From: Paraburkholderia polaris
GTDB taxonomy: Bacteria > Pseudomonadota > Gammaproteobacteria > Burkholderiales > Burkholderiaceae
Length of the DNA stretch: 64,000 bases
Direction of reading: 5' to 3'
NCBI RefSeq assembly: GCF_012927345.1
Contig: NZ_JABBGJ010000003.1
Span: forward strand, 241,924-305,923
Position 1 is the first letter of the stretch, and every line of letters begins with the position of its first letter. The position numbers and the translations under genes were made by a program. Under the pieces are notes generated by a model. It had not been told where the DNA came from. It was given only the letters and a program-made list of their open reading frames with translations, and searched no databases. This document shows positions 18,615-28,162 of the stretch, in pieces.

Positions 18615-21020
18615 ATGACTAACGCAGTTACCGTCGCAAAGGAAGAGGCGTATGTAGTTCCGTTTGAGCAGTTGCGGATGACCGATGTGGAGATTGTCGG
18701 CGGCAAGAACGCGTCGCTTGGCGAGATGATCAGTCAGCTCGCCGAAGCCGGCGTGCGCGTGCCGACGGGCTTCGCCACTACGGCACTGGCTTTCCGTGAC
18801 TTCCTGCATCACAACAACCTCACCGAACGCATCGCCAAACGTCTCGAAACGCTCGACGTCGACGACGTGAAGGCGCTCGCCGAAGCAGGCAAAGAGATCC
18901 GTCAATGGATCATCGACGCGCCGATGCAACCGCGTCTCGAAGCGGATATCCGCGCAGGCTTCGATACCCTGCAAAACAGCTCGCCTGAAGAGTTGTCGTT
19001 TGCCGTGCGTTCATCGGCAACGGCGGAAGACTTGCCGGACGCATCGTTCGCGGGTCAGCAGGAAAGCTACCTCAACGTGGTCGGCATCGACGACGTGCTC
19101 GATCGCATGAAGCACGTGTTCGCGTCGCTGTATAACGACCGTGCTATCTCCTATCGCGTCCACAAGGGCTTTACCCACGCTGAAGTCGCGTTGTCGGCAG
19201 GCGTGCAGCGCATGGTGCGCTCGGACGTTGGCGCGGCAGGCGTGATGTTCACGCTGGACACGGAATCGGGCTTCAAGGACGCCGTCTTCATTACGTCGAG
19301 CTACGGCCTGGGCGAAACGGTCGTGCAGGGCGCCGTGAATCCGGACGAGTTCTACGTCTTCAAGACCACGCTCGCACAAGGCAAGTACCCGATCATCCGC
19401 CGCTCGATCGGCTCGAAGCTGATCAAGATGGAATTCACCAAGGCCGGCGAGCAAGGCCGCGTAAAGACCGTCGACGTCGCGCACGAGCAGCGCAACCGTT
19501 TCTCGATCACCGACGAAGACGTGATCGAACTCGCGAAGTACGCCGTCATCATTGAAAAGCACTACGAGCGTCCGATGGACATCGAGTGGGGCAAAGATGG
19601 CCGCGACGGCAAGATTTTCATCCTGCAGGCACGTCCGGAAACGGTGAAGAGCCAGGCTGCGGGCAAGGCCGAGCAACGCTTCAGGTTGAAGGGTCAATCG
19701 AACGTGCTGGCTACCGGCCGTGCAATCGGCCAGAAGATCGGCGCGGGTCCCGTGCGCGTGATCCACGATCCGTCGGAAATGGACCGTGTGCAGCCGGGTG
19801 ACGTGCTGGTGGCCGACATGACCGACCCGAACTGGGAGCCGGTGATGAAGCGCGCATCCGCAATCGTCACGAATCGTGGCGGCCGTACCTGCCACGCGGC
19901 GATTATCGCGCGTGAGCTGGGCGTGCCGGCGGTGGTGGGCTGCGGCGACGCGACCGACGTGTTGAAGGAAGGCGCGCTGGTGACCGTGTCGTGCGCCGAA
20001 GGCGACGAAGGCAAGATCTACGACGGTCTGCTCGAAACCGAAATCACCGAAGTGCAGCGCGGCGAACTGCCGCCGATTCCGGTGAAGATCATGATGAACG
20101 TCGGCAACCCGCAACTGGCCTTTGACTTCTCGCAACTGCCGAACGCAGGTGTGGGTCTGGCACGGTTGGAATTCATCATCAACAACAACATCGGCGTTCA
20201 CCCGAAGGCGATTCTCGAGTATCCGAACATCGATCAAGACCTGAAGAAGGCCGTGGAAAGCGTGGCGCGTGGCCATGCATCGCCGCGCGCGTTCTATGTC
20301 GACAAGCTGACCGAAGGTATCGCCACAATCGCGGCGGCGTTCTATCCGAAGCCCGTGATCGTGCGTCTGTCGGACTTCAAGTCGAACGAGTACAAGAAGC
20401 TGATCGGCGGTTCGCGTTACGAGCCGGATGAAGAAAACCCGATGCTGGGCTTCCGTGGCGCATCGCGTTACATCGCCGACGACTTCGCCGAAGCGTTCCA
20501 GATGGAGTGCATCGCGCTGAAGAAGGTGCGTGAAGAGATGGGCCTCGACAACGTCGAGATCATGGTGCCGTTCGTGCGTACGCTGAAGCAGGCGGAGCGC
20601 GTGGTCGGGCTGCTGGAGAAGTTCGGCCTGAAGCGCGGCGAGAAGAATCTGCGCCTGATCATGATGTGCGAAGTGCCGTCGAACGCGATTCTCGCCGAAG
20701 AGTTCCTGCAATTCTTCGACGGTTTCTCGATCGGTTCGAACGACCTGACGCAGCTCACGCTCGGCCTCGACCGTGACTCCGGCATGGAACTGCTGGCAGT
20801 CGATTTCGACGAACGTGATCCGGCAGTCAAGTTCTTGCTGAAGCGCGCGATCGACACGTGTCTGCGACTGAACAAGTACGTCGGTATCTGCGGCCAGGGC
20901 CCGTCGGATCATCCGGACTTTGCGCAATGGCTGACCGATGAAGGCATCAAGTCGATCTCGCTGAACCCGGACTCGATCATCGAGACGTGGCAGCAACTGG
21001 CGAAATCGATCACGAAGTAA
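18615..21020 (+). CDS. ppsA: Phosphoenolpyruvate synthase
   Basis: Converts pyruvate and ATP to PEP, AMP and phosphate for gluconeogenesis. From ATG 18615 it is 801 residues. Domains in order: the ATP-grasp nucleotide-binding part ([11 protein letters not shown] near residue 25, [19 protein letters not shown] near residue 130), the swivelling phosphohistidine domain with the catalytic His near residue 427 in [14 protein letters not shown], and the PEP-binding barrel ending with [11 protein letters not shown]. It would be controlled by the adjacent PpsR. Growth on acids entering at acetyl- or propionyl-CoA would require it. Confidence 0.97.
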   Translation: MTNAVTVAKEEAYVVPFEQLRMTDVEIVGGKNASLGEMISQLAEAGVRVPTGFATTALAFRDFLHHNNLTERIAKRLETLDVDDVKALAEAGKEIRQWIIDAPMQPRLEADIRAGFDTLQNSSPEELSFAVRSSATAEDLPDASFAGQQESYLNVVGIDDVLDRMKHVFASLYNDRAISYRVHKGFTHAEVALSAGVQRMVRSDVGAAGVMFTLDTESGFKDAVFITSSYGLGETVVQGAVNPDEFYVFKTTLAQGKYPIIRRSIGSKLIKMEFTKAGEQGRVKTVDVAHEQRNRFSITDEDVIELAKYAVIIEKHYERPMDIEWGKDGRDGKIFILQARPETVKSQAAGKAEQRFRLKGQSNVLATGRAIGQKIGAGPVRVIHDPSEMDRVQPGDVLVADMTDPNWEPVMKRASAIVTNRGGRTCHAAIIARELGVPAVVGCGDATDVLKEGALVTVSCAEGDEGKIYDGLLETEITEVQRGELPPIPVKIMMNVGNPQLAFDFSQLPNAGVGLARLEFIINNNIGVHPKAILEYPNIDQDLKKAVESVARGHASPRAFYVDKLTEGIATIAAAFYPKPVIVRLSDFKSNEYKKLIGGSRYEPDEENPMLGFRGASRYIADDFAEAFQMECIALKKVREEMGLDNVEIMVPFVRTLKQAERVVGLLEKFGLKRGEKNLRLIMMCEVPSNAILAEEFLQFFDGFSIGSNDLTQLTLGLDRDSGMELLAVDFDERDPAVKFLLKRAIDTCLRLNKYVGICGQGPSDHPDFAQWLTDEGIKSISLNPDSIIETWQQLAKSITK

Positions 21021-21089
21021 GCGACGTAAATAAGCGAAGTAAATAAGCGCCGGGCAGGTGCCCGATAAGCGGCTTGCATAAAGGGCGGT

Positions 21090-21127
21090 GCGGTACGTCA
21101 AAAGCACGTAAAAGCGTGCTGTACCGC
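21090..21127 (+). terminator. Hairpin downstream of ppsA
   Basis: GCGGTAC at 21090-21096 pairs with GTACCGC at 21121-21127, enclosing a second stem AGCACG/CGTGCT. There is no T tract directly after it, so it may protect the ppsA 3' end rather than terminate. Confidence 0.5.
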
Positions 21128-21155
21128 CCGATAAAACGCACCCGCTTCGTGCTAT

Positions 21156-21184
21156 AAACACCCCGGTAGATCCGGGGTGTTTTG
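21156..21184. terminator. Bidirectional intrinsic terminator after ppsA
   Basis: AAACACCCCGG and CCGGGGTGTTTT form an 11-bp stem with a TAGAT-type loop, flanked by A and T tracts. It ends 16 bases before the nfeD start codon and separates the two transcription units. Confidence 0.88.
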
Positions 21185-21200
21185 CTTTGTGGAGGTCGAC

Positions 21201-21656
21201 GTGGCGCCAGGTGGATTGTTCTGGTGGATCGGGGCGGGTGTGCTCATCGCGCTGGAGTTGATCAGCGGCACTTTCTATCTGCTGATGATCGCGTTGGGTT
21301 GTATCGGGGCGGCTATTGCGCGCATTGCGGGCGCCGCTGCTGATATTCAATTCTCGGTCGCAGCCGTAGTGGCGTTGGCGGCCGTCCTGTTGCTCAGGCG
21401 TTCGCGCTTTGGCCGCAGAACGCGTAAAGAGGCGTCGAGGAACCCGGACGTCAATCTGGACATCGGTCAGGCACTGACCGTGGCGGCGTGGCACGAGCGC
21501 CGCGCCCGCGCCAATTACCGCGGGGCTGAATGGGACGTCGAACTGGCCGCTGGCGAGCCCGAAGATGCGCAGCTCTATGAAATCGCCGAGATGCGTGGCA
21601 GTTGCCTCGTCGTCGTGGCCAGCCGGCATGCGAAAGCCAAGGCAACCGTGGCCTGA
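21201..21656 (+). CDS. NfeD-like membrane protein
   Basis: Small NfeD-type protein, 151 residues: two or three hydrophobic segments in the first 75 residues (FWWIGAGVLIALELISG, FYLLMIALGC), then a C-terminal OB-fold-like domain (about residues 90-150). NfeD proteins partner with stomatin/SPFH proteins, and a SPFH gene follows directly. The GTG start at 21201 has GGAGGT 4 bases upstream; the frame upstream runs into the terminator hairpin. The cellular role is poorly known. Confidence 0.88.
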   Translation: MAPGGLFWWIGAGVLIALELISGTFYLLMIALGCIGAAIARIAGAAADIQFSVAAVVALAAVLLLRRSRFGRRTRKEASRNPDVNLDIGQALTVAAWHERRARANYRGAEWDVELAAGEPEDAQLYEIAEMRGSCLVVVASRHAKAKATVA

Positions 21657-21719
21657 GCGCGCACCAACGCGTGCACAGTACCACGCACAACTATTCGAAC
21701 TACGGACCGGAGGGCAGTA

Positions 21720-22652
21720 ATGGACTCAACCATCGTCGGGGCGGTGCTTCTGATTATCGTGATCGTGCTGGCGGCGCAGACGCTCAAGATCGTGCCGCAG
21801 CAGCATGCGTGGGTGCTGGAGCGGCTCGGCCGCTATCACCGTACGCTGACGCCTGGCTTGAGCTTCGCGTTTCCGTTCGTCGACCGGATCGCGTACAAGC
21901 ACATCCTCAAGGAAATCCCGCTCGAAGTGCCGAGCCAGGTGTGTATTACGCGCGACAACACGCAATTGCAGGTGGATGGCGTGTTGTATTTCCAGGTCAC
22001 CGATCCCATGAAGGCGTCATACGGCTCGAGCAACTTCGTGTTCGCGATTACGCAGTTGTCGCAGACCACCCTGCGCTCGGTAATCGGCAAACTCGAACTC
22101 GACAAGACTTTCGAAGAGCGCGACTTTATCAACCACAGCATCGTGTCGTCGCTCGATCAGGCGGCGGCGAACTGGGGCGTCAAGGTGCTGCGTTACGAGA
22201 TCAAGGACCTGACGCCGCCCAAGGAAATTCTGCACGCGATGCAGGCGCAGATCACCGCCGAGCGTGAGAAGCGCGCGTTGATCGCGGCCTCCGAAGGGCG
22301 CAAGCAGGAGCAGATCAATATCGCCTCGGGTGGGCGCGAGGCGTCGATCCAGAAGTCCGAAGGCGAGCGGCAAGCGGCGATCAATCAGGCGCAGGGTCAG
22401 GCTGCTGCGATTCTGGCGGTGGCTGAGGCTAACTCACAGGCGATTCAGAAGATCGCAGCGGCAATCCAGTCGAACGGCGGGATGGAAGCAGTGAACCTGA
22501 AGGTGGCCGAGCAGTACGTGAACGCGTTCGGTAACCTGGCGAAGCAGGGCACGACGCTGATCGTGCCGGGTAACCTGGCGGATATGAGTTCGATGATAGC
22601 GTCGGCGCTGACCATTGTGAACAAGGGGAAGGGCGCAACCGAGGTGCGCTGA
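21720..22652 (+). CDS. SPFH/stomatin-family membrane scaffold protein (QmcA/slipin type)
   Basis: A 310-residue protein with one N-terminal membrane segment (IVGAVLLIIVIVLAAQ), then the SPFH/PHB domain (VLERLGRYHRTLTPGLSF, VDGVLYFQVTDP) and a helical AEREKRALIAASEGRKQ coiled coil. Stomatin-like proteins form membrane microdomains and modulate proteases such as FtsH. It is paired with the NfeD-like gene upstream, the conserved arrangement for this family. ATG 21720 follows GGAGGG. Confidence 0.93.
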   Translation: MDSTIVGAVLLIIVIVLAAQTLKIVPQQHAWVLERLGRYHRTLTPGLSFAFPFVDRIAYKHILKEIPLEVPSQVCITRDNTQLQVDGVLYFQVTDPMKASYGSSNFVFAITQLSQTTLRSVIGKLELDKTFEERDFINHSIVSSLDQAAANWGVKVLRYEIKDLTPPKEILHAMQAQITAEREKRALIAASEGRKQEQINIASGGREASIQKSEGERQAAINQAQGQAAAILAVAEANSQAIQKIAAAIQSNGGMEAVNLKVAEQYVNAFGNLAKQGTTLIVPGNLADMSSMIASALTIVNKGKGATEVR

Positions 22653-22733
22653 GTTGGCGGCAACGCAGGTTGACCCAGCCTGACTTCAGATTCCCTTGTC
22701 CGAGCCGGCCCTCTGCCGGCGCCTGGAACTGCC

Positions 22734-22770
22734 AAAAAAATGGCCCGCGATTTGTGCGGGCCATTTTTTG
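22734..22770. terminator. Bidirectional terminator between convergent stomatin gene and smpB
   Basis: AAAAAAATGGCCCGC pairs with GCGGGCCATTTTTT around a short loop. It serves the plus-strand stomatin gene and the minus-strand smpB. Confidence 0.9.
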
Positions 22771-22914
22771 TTGCATCGCAGCTTTTGCTGTCGACCCGAT
22801 CGGGCGGCAAAGCGCGGCAAATCCGCGCATCACGCGACGCTGATCAGGCCAACCCGCAGGCCAACTCGCAGGCCGAGCCGCAGATTAACTCGCAACTCAA
22901 GCCTGAGATCACGA

Positions 22915-23361
22915 TCACGATGGCGAGCGCATCAGCCGCGCCTTCTCGCGTTCCCAGTCGCGCTTCTTTTCGGTCTCGCGCTTGTCGTGCTGCTTCTTAC
23001 CCTTGGCCAGGCCGATCTCGCATTTGACGCGACCGCCTTTGTAATGGAAGTTCAGCGGCACGAGCGTGTAGCCGCGCTGCTCGACTTTGCCGATCAGTTT
23101 GCTGATTTCCTCGCTATGCAGCAGCAGCTTGCGCGTACGCACCGGGTCCGGGTTGATGTGGGTCGAGGCCTCAGGCAGCGGGCTGATGTGCGTGCCGATC
23201 AGGAACAGTTCGTTATTCTTGATGACCACGTAACCTTCCTTGATCTGGCCGCGCCCGGCGCGCAGCGCCTTGACCTCCCATCCTTCGAGCACGAGCCCTG
23301 CCTCATAGCGTTCTTCGACCGAGTAGTCGTAGAAGGCTTTTCTGTTGTCGATGATGCTCAT
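22915..23361 (-). CDS. smpB: SsrA-binding protein SmpB
   Basis: Binds tmRNA and directs trans-translation to rescue stalled ribosomes. The 148 residues begin [22 protein letters not shown]. The beta-barrel core has [17 protein letters not shown] and [11 protein letters not shown], and the basic C-terminal tail ([19 protein letters not shown]) inserts in the mRNA channel. Full length. It is divergent from ratA, a common beta-proteobacterial arrangement. Confidence 0.97.
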   Translation of the reverse strand: MSIIDNRKAFYDYSVEERYEAGLVLEGWEVKALRAGRGQIKEGYVVIKNNELFLIGTHISPLPEASTHINPDPVRTRKLLLHSEEISKLIGKVEQRGYTLVPLNFHYKGGRVKCEIGLAKGKKQHDKRETEKKRDWEREKARLMRSPS

Positions 23362-23461
23362 GAATGGAAAGTGCCCAACTCGTTTAAAATCACGATTTTA
23401 GCAAAGCGGGGCAAGGAAAGCCCGCGGCGCTTGTCCACCCTTGCCACGCGCTGTTCAATTT

Positions 23462-23899
23462 ATGGCAGATGTCCAGAAAACCGTGTTGATCCGCCATTCG
23501 GCGGAACAGATGTTCGACCTCGTTACCGACGTCGCCGATTACCCCAATTTCCTGCCCTGGTGTGGGGGAGTCGAAATCCGCCGCCAGGACGAAACCGGCA
23601 TGGAGGCGAAGATCGATATCAACTTCAAGGGCATCAAGCAGCACTTCGCGACGCACAACACCATGGAGCGGCCCACGCGCATCGATATGCAATTCGCGGA
23701 CGGCCCATTTCGCAAATTCACCGGTTTCTGGCGTTTCACGCCGTTGCGCGCGGATGCCTGCAAGATCGAATTCGCGCTGCACTACGAATTCACCAACATC
23801 ATTCTCGAGAAGATCATCGGGCCGGTGTTTAGCCACATTGCCAACACCTTCGTCGAATCGTTCGTGAAGCGCGCCGATCAGCGCTACGGTAAGGCATGA
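23462..23899 (+). CDS. ratA: RatA/Coq10-type START-domain protein
   Basis: A 145-residue SRPBCC (START-like) protein: MADVQKTVLIRHSAEQMFDLV, DVADYPNFLPWCGGVEI, then the barrel to the C-terminal helix FVESFVKRADQRYG. Bacterial homologues are named RatA after the E. coli protein reported to interfere with 50S association; eukaryotic Coq10 binds ubiquinone. It forms a pair with rnfH (stop/start overlap), as in E. coli ratA-ratB next to smpB. The start at MADVQK fits the family better than upstream codons. Confidence 0.92.
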   Translation: MADVQKTVLIRHSAEQMFDLVTDVADYPNFLPWCGGVEIRRQDETGMEAKIDINFKGIKQHFATHNTMERPTRIDMQFADGPFRKFTGFWRFTPLRADACKIEFALHYEFTNIILEKIIGPVFSHIANTFVESFVKRADQRYGKA

Positions 23900-24228
23900 G
23901 CGCGCGCTTGTCGATTGAAGTCTGCTACGCGCTCGCGAATGAGCAGACGCTGATCGCCGTGGAATTGCCGGAAGGCGCCACGCTGCAGCAGGCGCTCGAC
24001 GCGAGCGGCATCTTGCAGCGTTATCCGCAGATCGATCTGGGCACGCAGAAGGTCGGCGTGTTCGGCAAGCTCAAGCCGCTCGATGCGGTGCTCGCCGACC
24101 ACGATCGCGTCGAGATTTACCGGCCCCTGCTGGTGGATCCGAAGCTCTCGCGGCAACGGCGTGTCGAGAAGACCCGCAAGGCGGGCTCGATCGAAGGGCG
24201 CCGCTGGCAGAACAAGGATTCGCGCTAG
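23896..24228 (+). CDS. rnfH: RnfH/RatB family ubiquitin-like protein
   Basis: A 110-residue protein of the UPF0125 (RnfH) family with a beta-grasp fold: LSIEVCYALANEQTLIAVEL, GILQRYPQIDL, VGVFGKLKPLD and DRVEIYRPLLVDPK are all recognisable. Its ATG overlaps the ratA stop (ATGA), indicating translational coupling. The function is not established. Confidence 0.9.
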   Translation: MSARLSIEVCYALANEQTLIAVELPEGATLQQALDASGILQRYPQIDLGTQKVGVFGKLKPLDAVLADHDRVEIYRPLLVDPKLSRQRRVEKTRKAGSIEGRRWQNKDSR

Positions 24229-24425
24229 GTGAGTCTTGTGGCGGCGCCTATCAGCGCGCTGGCCGGCTCGGGTGGCCTGGGGCCAGCCTTCCCCGCGTAG
24301 CGCGGGTGAACTGGCACTCAGTGGTGTTGTCAGTCGCTACCGTTAAGCAAACGTCTTTTACGCCTATCTGCGGGCCGCTGGTCGCAGCGTCTCGTGTCAA
24401 GACGTCGTCGAAGCCGTGCCATGCA

Positions 24426-25403
24426 TCAATGCACCGACGGTTGCGCCTTTTCCTCAATCGATGCCGCACCGGACGTATCGTCGTCCGCATGCTGGCGCAC
24501 CGACCAGCACACCCCCGCCACCAGCAGCAGGATCGCCGCGGTTTCCAGCGGGCGCGGCAGGCGCTGGTCGTAGATAAACGCGTAGAGCAGCGCGAATAGC
24601 GTCTCGAACACGATCATCTGGCCGGACAGGGTGAGCGGCAGCCGCTTCGATGCGGCATTCCACAGCCCATTGCCGAGCCACGAAGCGCCGACTGCGAGGC
24701 CCAGATTCAGCATCCAGAAGGTATGCCAGCGCTCGTCGCCGAGCGGCCCCTGAAGGCTGCCGGACGGCATGACGGCGATTACCAGCCACAATGCCGTGCC
24801 GAGCGCGCCGGTCACCACACCCCACAACACCGACCACTCGTTGCCGCTGAAGTGCGTCTGGCGCTGCAGGTAGCGGGCGTTTTCGACCGCGAACCAGGTC
24901 CAGCAGGCGAGTGCGCCGACCGCGCAGGCGAGGCCGAGGAGCTTCGTCGCGATGCTCACTGGCGTGGTGTCCGCTACCGTGAAGACGTCGATGTTGATGC
25001 AGGCGATACCCGCGACGACCAGCGAGAGCGGCCATGCGAGGCGCGCGAGCGGCACGGCGCCATGATCGCGCCGACCGAGCAGCGTCACCGTGACAGGCAG
25101 CACGCCGACGATCAGCGAGGCCGGCGCGATGCCGATTATGTGGACCGCTGCGGTCAGCAGCAGGTAGTAGAGCAGGTTGCCGGCCAACGCCAGCTTGACC
25201 AGCGCGCCGAGATCCTCGCGGGTCAGGCGTTTGATGAGCGAACGCGCCATCGGCAGCGCGGCGGCCAGCGAGACAATGCCGTACATCGTGTAGCGGCCGG
25301 CGCTAAGCAGCAGTGGCGAAAAATCGGGCAGCACGCGCGGCACCAGAAACACCATGCCCCATAAGGCCCCCGCCATTACTCCATATGCCACACCGCGCTG
25401 CAT
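24426..25403 (-). CDS. EamA/DMT-family membrane transporter
   Basis: A 325-residue integral membrane protein with about ten hydrophobic helices in two EamA repeats (GVAYGVMAGALWGMVFLVP at the N-terminus, SGQMIVFETLFALLYAFIYD in the second half). This family exports or imports small metabolites; the substrate cannot be read from sequence. The ATG at 25401-25403 has AGGGG upstream; a TTG 15 bases earlier lacks a ribosome-binding site. It is a single gene with no evident partners. Confidence 0.88.
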   Translation of the reverse strand: MQRGVAYGVMAGALWGMVFLVPRVLPDFSPLLLSAGRYTMYGIVSLAAALPMARSLIKRLTREDLGALVKLALAGNLLYYLLLTAAVHIIGIAPASLIVGVLPVTVTLLGRRDHGAVPLARLAWPLSLVVAGIACINIDVFTVADTTPVSIATKLLGLACAVGALACWTWFAVENARYLQRQTHFSGNEWSVLWGVVTGALGTALWLVIAVMPSGSLQGPLGDERWHTFWMLNLGLAVGASWLGNGLWNAASKRLPLTLSGQMIVFETLFALLYAFIYDQRLPRPLETAAILLLVAGVCWSVRQHADDDTSGAASIEEKAQPSVH

Positions 25404-25708
25404 CGACTGCCCCTGCAAGAAAAACTGGAATGGTCGGCAGAATAGCCGTTTGGCGGGCAGGGTGTCTTGTTTGATTCTGCATTCCAGCGGTTTTATCCGG
25501 TGTGTTCAGGCGCCTTTTAACTTCCGCGCGAGGGTTCGACGGCGCGCAAGCTCCGCCGAATTACCCATGTTCCGACTCGGTGAGGTCCCCATGCACCCGA
25601 ACGCGCAAACGAAACCGGATCGAACCCGAGGCGAACGTGGAAGCGAAATCGAACGGTGAGAAGTCATGAAAAAAATCCCTCGAAATTCGCTAAGCTGCTG
25701 TTAGTGCA

Positions 25709-25737
25709 GTGAAAACCGGGGAGGTATCGCGTATAAT
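25709..25737 (+). promoter_or_regulatory. Promoter for guaB
   Basis: A perfect TATAAT at 25732-25737 has GTGAAA (four of six consensus) 17 bases upstream at 25709-25714. It lies 26 bases before the guaB ATG, so the leader would be about 20 nt. Confidence 0.65.
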
Positions 25738-25763
25738 TCGCTTTTGCGCCTATAGGATTTGCC

Positions 25764-27224
25764 ATGCGTCTGATCCAAACAGCACTCACGTTCGATGACG
25801 TGCTCCTCGTCCCGGCCTTTTCTGATGTTCTGCCGCGCGACACCAGCCTCAAGACCCGGCTGACCCGCAACATTTCCCTGAATATGCCGCTCGTGTCCGC
25901 CGCCATGGACACCGTCACCGAAGCCCGTCTCGCGATCGCGATGGCGCAAATGGGTGGTGTGGGCATCATCCACAAGAATCTCACGCCGGCTGAACAGGCG
26001 CGTGAAGTTGCCAAGGTCAAGCGCTTCGAATCGGGCGTCGTGCGCGATCCGATCACGGTGCCGCCGCAAATGAAGGTGCGCGACGTCATCGCGCTGTCGC
26101 GCCAGCATGGCATCTCGGGCTTCCCGGTCGTCGAAGGCGCGCAACTGATCGGTATCGTCACGAATCGTGACTTGCGCTTCGAAGAGCGTCTGGACGAGCC
26201 GGTGCGCAACATCATGACGCCGCGCGAGCGCCTCGTCACCGTCAAGGAAGGCACGCCGCTCGCCGAAGCCAAGGCGCTGATGCACAGCCACCGTCTCGAG
26301 CGCGTGCTGGTCATCAACGACGCATTCGAACTGCGTGGCCTGATGACCGTCAAGGACATCACCAAGCAAACCGAACACCCGGACGCGTGTAAAGACGAAC
26401 ACGGCAAGCTGCGCGCAGGCGCGGCGGTCGGCGTGGGCGAGGACAACGAAGAGCGCGTTGAACTGCTGGTGCAGGCGGGCGTGGACGTGATCGTCGTCGA
26501 TACGGCGCACGGCCACAGCAAGGGCGTGCTTGAGCGCGTCAAGTGGGTCAAGCAGAAGTTCCCGCATGTCGAAGTGATCGGCGGCAACATCGCCACCGCT
26601 GCGGCTGCCAAGGCGCTCGTCGAATACGGCGCAGACGGCGTGAAGGTCGGTATCGGCCCGGGCTCGATCTGCACGACGCGGATCGTCGCGGGTGTGGGCG
26701 TGCCGCAGGTCACCGCGATTTCGAACGTGTCGGAAGCGCTGAAGGGCACGGGCGTGCCGGTCATCGCCGACGGCGGCGTGCGTTTCTCGGGCGACGTCAG
26801 CAAGGCGCTGGCCGCCGGCGCGAATTCCGTGATGATGGGCAGCATGTTCGCCGGCACCGAAGAAGCGCCGGGCGACGTGTTCCTGTTCCAGGGCCGCCAG
26901 TACAAGTCGTACCGTGGCATGGGCTCGGTCGGCGCGATGAAGGACGGCGCGGCAGACCGCTACTTCCAGGACAACTCCGCGAACATCGACAAGCTGGTGC
27001 CGGAAGGTATCGAAGGCCGCGTCGCCTACAAGGGCTCGGTCAACGCGATCCTGTTCCAGCTGATCGGCGGCGTGCGCGCCAGCATGGGCTATTGCGGTTG
27101 CCGCACGATCGCGGAGATGAACGACAAGGCCGAGTTCGTGCAGATCACGGGCGCGGGCTTGCGCGAGTCGCATGTGCATGATGTGCAGATCACCAAGGAA
27201 GCGCCCAACTACCACGTGGACTAA
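25764..27224 (+). CDS. guaB: IMP dehydrogenase
   Basis: Rate-limiting step of guanine nucleotide synthesis: IMP to XMP with NAD. The 486 residues contain the TIM barrel with tandem CBS domains inserted at about residues 95-210. The catalytic Cys is near residue 303 in [17 protein letters not shown] and the CGCRTIAEM region complete the active-site flap. guaA follows after one small membrane-protein gene. Confidence 0.97.
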   Translation: MRLIQTALTFDDVLLVPAFSDVLPRDTSLKTRLTRNISLNMPLVSAAMDTVTEARLAIAMAQMGGVGIIHKNLTPAEQAREVAKVKRFESGVVRDPITVPPQMKVRDVIALSRQHGISGFPVVEGAQLIGIVTNRDLRFEERLDEPVRNIMTPRERLVTVKEGTPLAEAKALMHSHRLERVLVINDAFELRGLMTVKDITKQTEHPDACKDEHGKLRAGAAVGVGEDNEERVELLVQAGVDVIVVDTAHGHSKGVLERVKWVKQKFPHVEVIGGNIATAAAAKALVEYGADGVKVGIGPGSICTTRIVAGVGVPQVTAISNVSEALKGTGVPVIADGGVRFSGDVSKALAAGANSVMMGSMFAGTEEAPGDVFLFQGRQYKSYRGMGSVGAMKDGAADRYFQDNSANIDKLVPEGIEGRVAYKGSVNAILFQLIGGVRASMGYCGCRTIAEMNDKAEFVQITGAGLRESHVHDVQITKEAPNYHVD

Positions 27225-27230
27225 ACGCCA

Positions 27231-27959
27231 ATGAAGCCATTGCTGCGCGCTGTACTCATCCTCGATGCGTTGTTGCTGCTTGCGTTCGGCCTGCTATTTC
27301 TGCTGACGCCCTGGACTTCGTTGTACAACGCGCTGCTGTTGGTGCAAACCCAGCCGGCTCTGGTCGGCCAAGGGTTTGGCGTGGCGCTGATCGGTCTCGC
27401 GTGGCTTGCTTTGCACGCGTCGATCGACGGTTCGCTCACGTCGACGGTTGCCAAGGTCGTCGGCCATGTGAACTGGCTGACCGGCGTGCTGATGCTGATC
27501 TGGCTGCTCGGGCTGCATACGCCGGCGCTGACCGGCTTCGGGCAGATCATCGCAGTGCTGACCGGTGTGGTGCTGCTGGTGATCGGCCTGGGCGGTGTGC
27601 GCCTCTCGGGCGCGGTGCGGCGGCGTGAAAAGGTGCGGCTGGTTGAAGTTGCTGCCGCCGAGCGCGCCGAAAAGCAGGCCGTGAAAGACGCCGCCAGAGA
27701 TGCTGCCAACAAACGCGACTCCGGTCGTGTGACGGCGGGCTTCCCGGTCTATCACGCCGAGCCGGTAGTCGAGCCTGTTATGCCGGTCACGCGGCCTCTG
27801 AGTCCTGTTTCGGCAGCGCCGGCCTACCCGTCGGTCGACGAACCGGGCCTGACGGCGTCTGAACGCGCCGCGCGGGTCGAGGCTGCAGCCGCCCGCGACG
27901 ACGCCCGTAACTCCGCCGCCGATGCGCCTGGTGCGCCCCGGCCGCCGTTTCATGGTTGA
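27231..27959 (+). CDS. Predicted membrane protein between guaB and guaA
   Basis: The 242-residue product has four hydrophobic helices in the first 125 residues, e.g. AVLILDALLLLAFGLLFLL and IIAVLTGVVLLVIGLGGV. A charged Ala/Glu/Lys-rich stretch (about 130-165) and a Pro/Ala-rich tail follow. I do not recognise a named domain. It starts 6 bases after the guaB stop and lies in the same direction as guaA, so it is probably co-transcribed. The soluble tail is likely cytoplasmic. Confidence 0.8.
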   Translation: MKPLLRAVLILDALLLLAFGLLFLLTPWTSLYNALLLVQTQPALVGQGFGVALIGLAWLALHASIDGSLTSTVAKVVGHVNWLTGVLMLIWLLGLHTPALTGFGQIIAVLTGVVLLVIGLGGVRLSGAVRRREKVRLVEVAAAERAEKQAVKDAARDAANKRDSGRVTAGFPVYHAEPVVEPVMPVTRPLSPVSAAPAYPSVDEPGLTASERAARVEAAAARDDARNSAADAPGAPRPPFHG

Positions 27960-28162
27960 GGCGCCGAGCGCCAGAACGCCTGCCGAAGCTACCGGATTCC
28001 GTTCGTGCGCGGCGCAGGTGAGTGCCTGCGGCGTCCGCTGGTCCAGCGCGCTTCATCGTTACGTTTCATGCTCGATCGTCCCCATGTGGACTGCTTTGAA
28101 TTCAACGCCGCGCGTCATGCGCGGCATCCCGTATCCGTTCACTTTTGACTCCGTCCGCTGCC

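Noticed and set aside
19011..21629. An 872-codon open frame on the minus strand opposite ppsA, and similar long antisense frames opposite bamA (8394-10766), tsf (1416-2453) and lpxA/lpxB (13437-15485)
   Set aside because: They lie opposite genes with clear family motifs and have compositions rich in Arg, His and Asp that mirror the sense codons. Such frames are a by-product of high GC.
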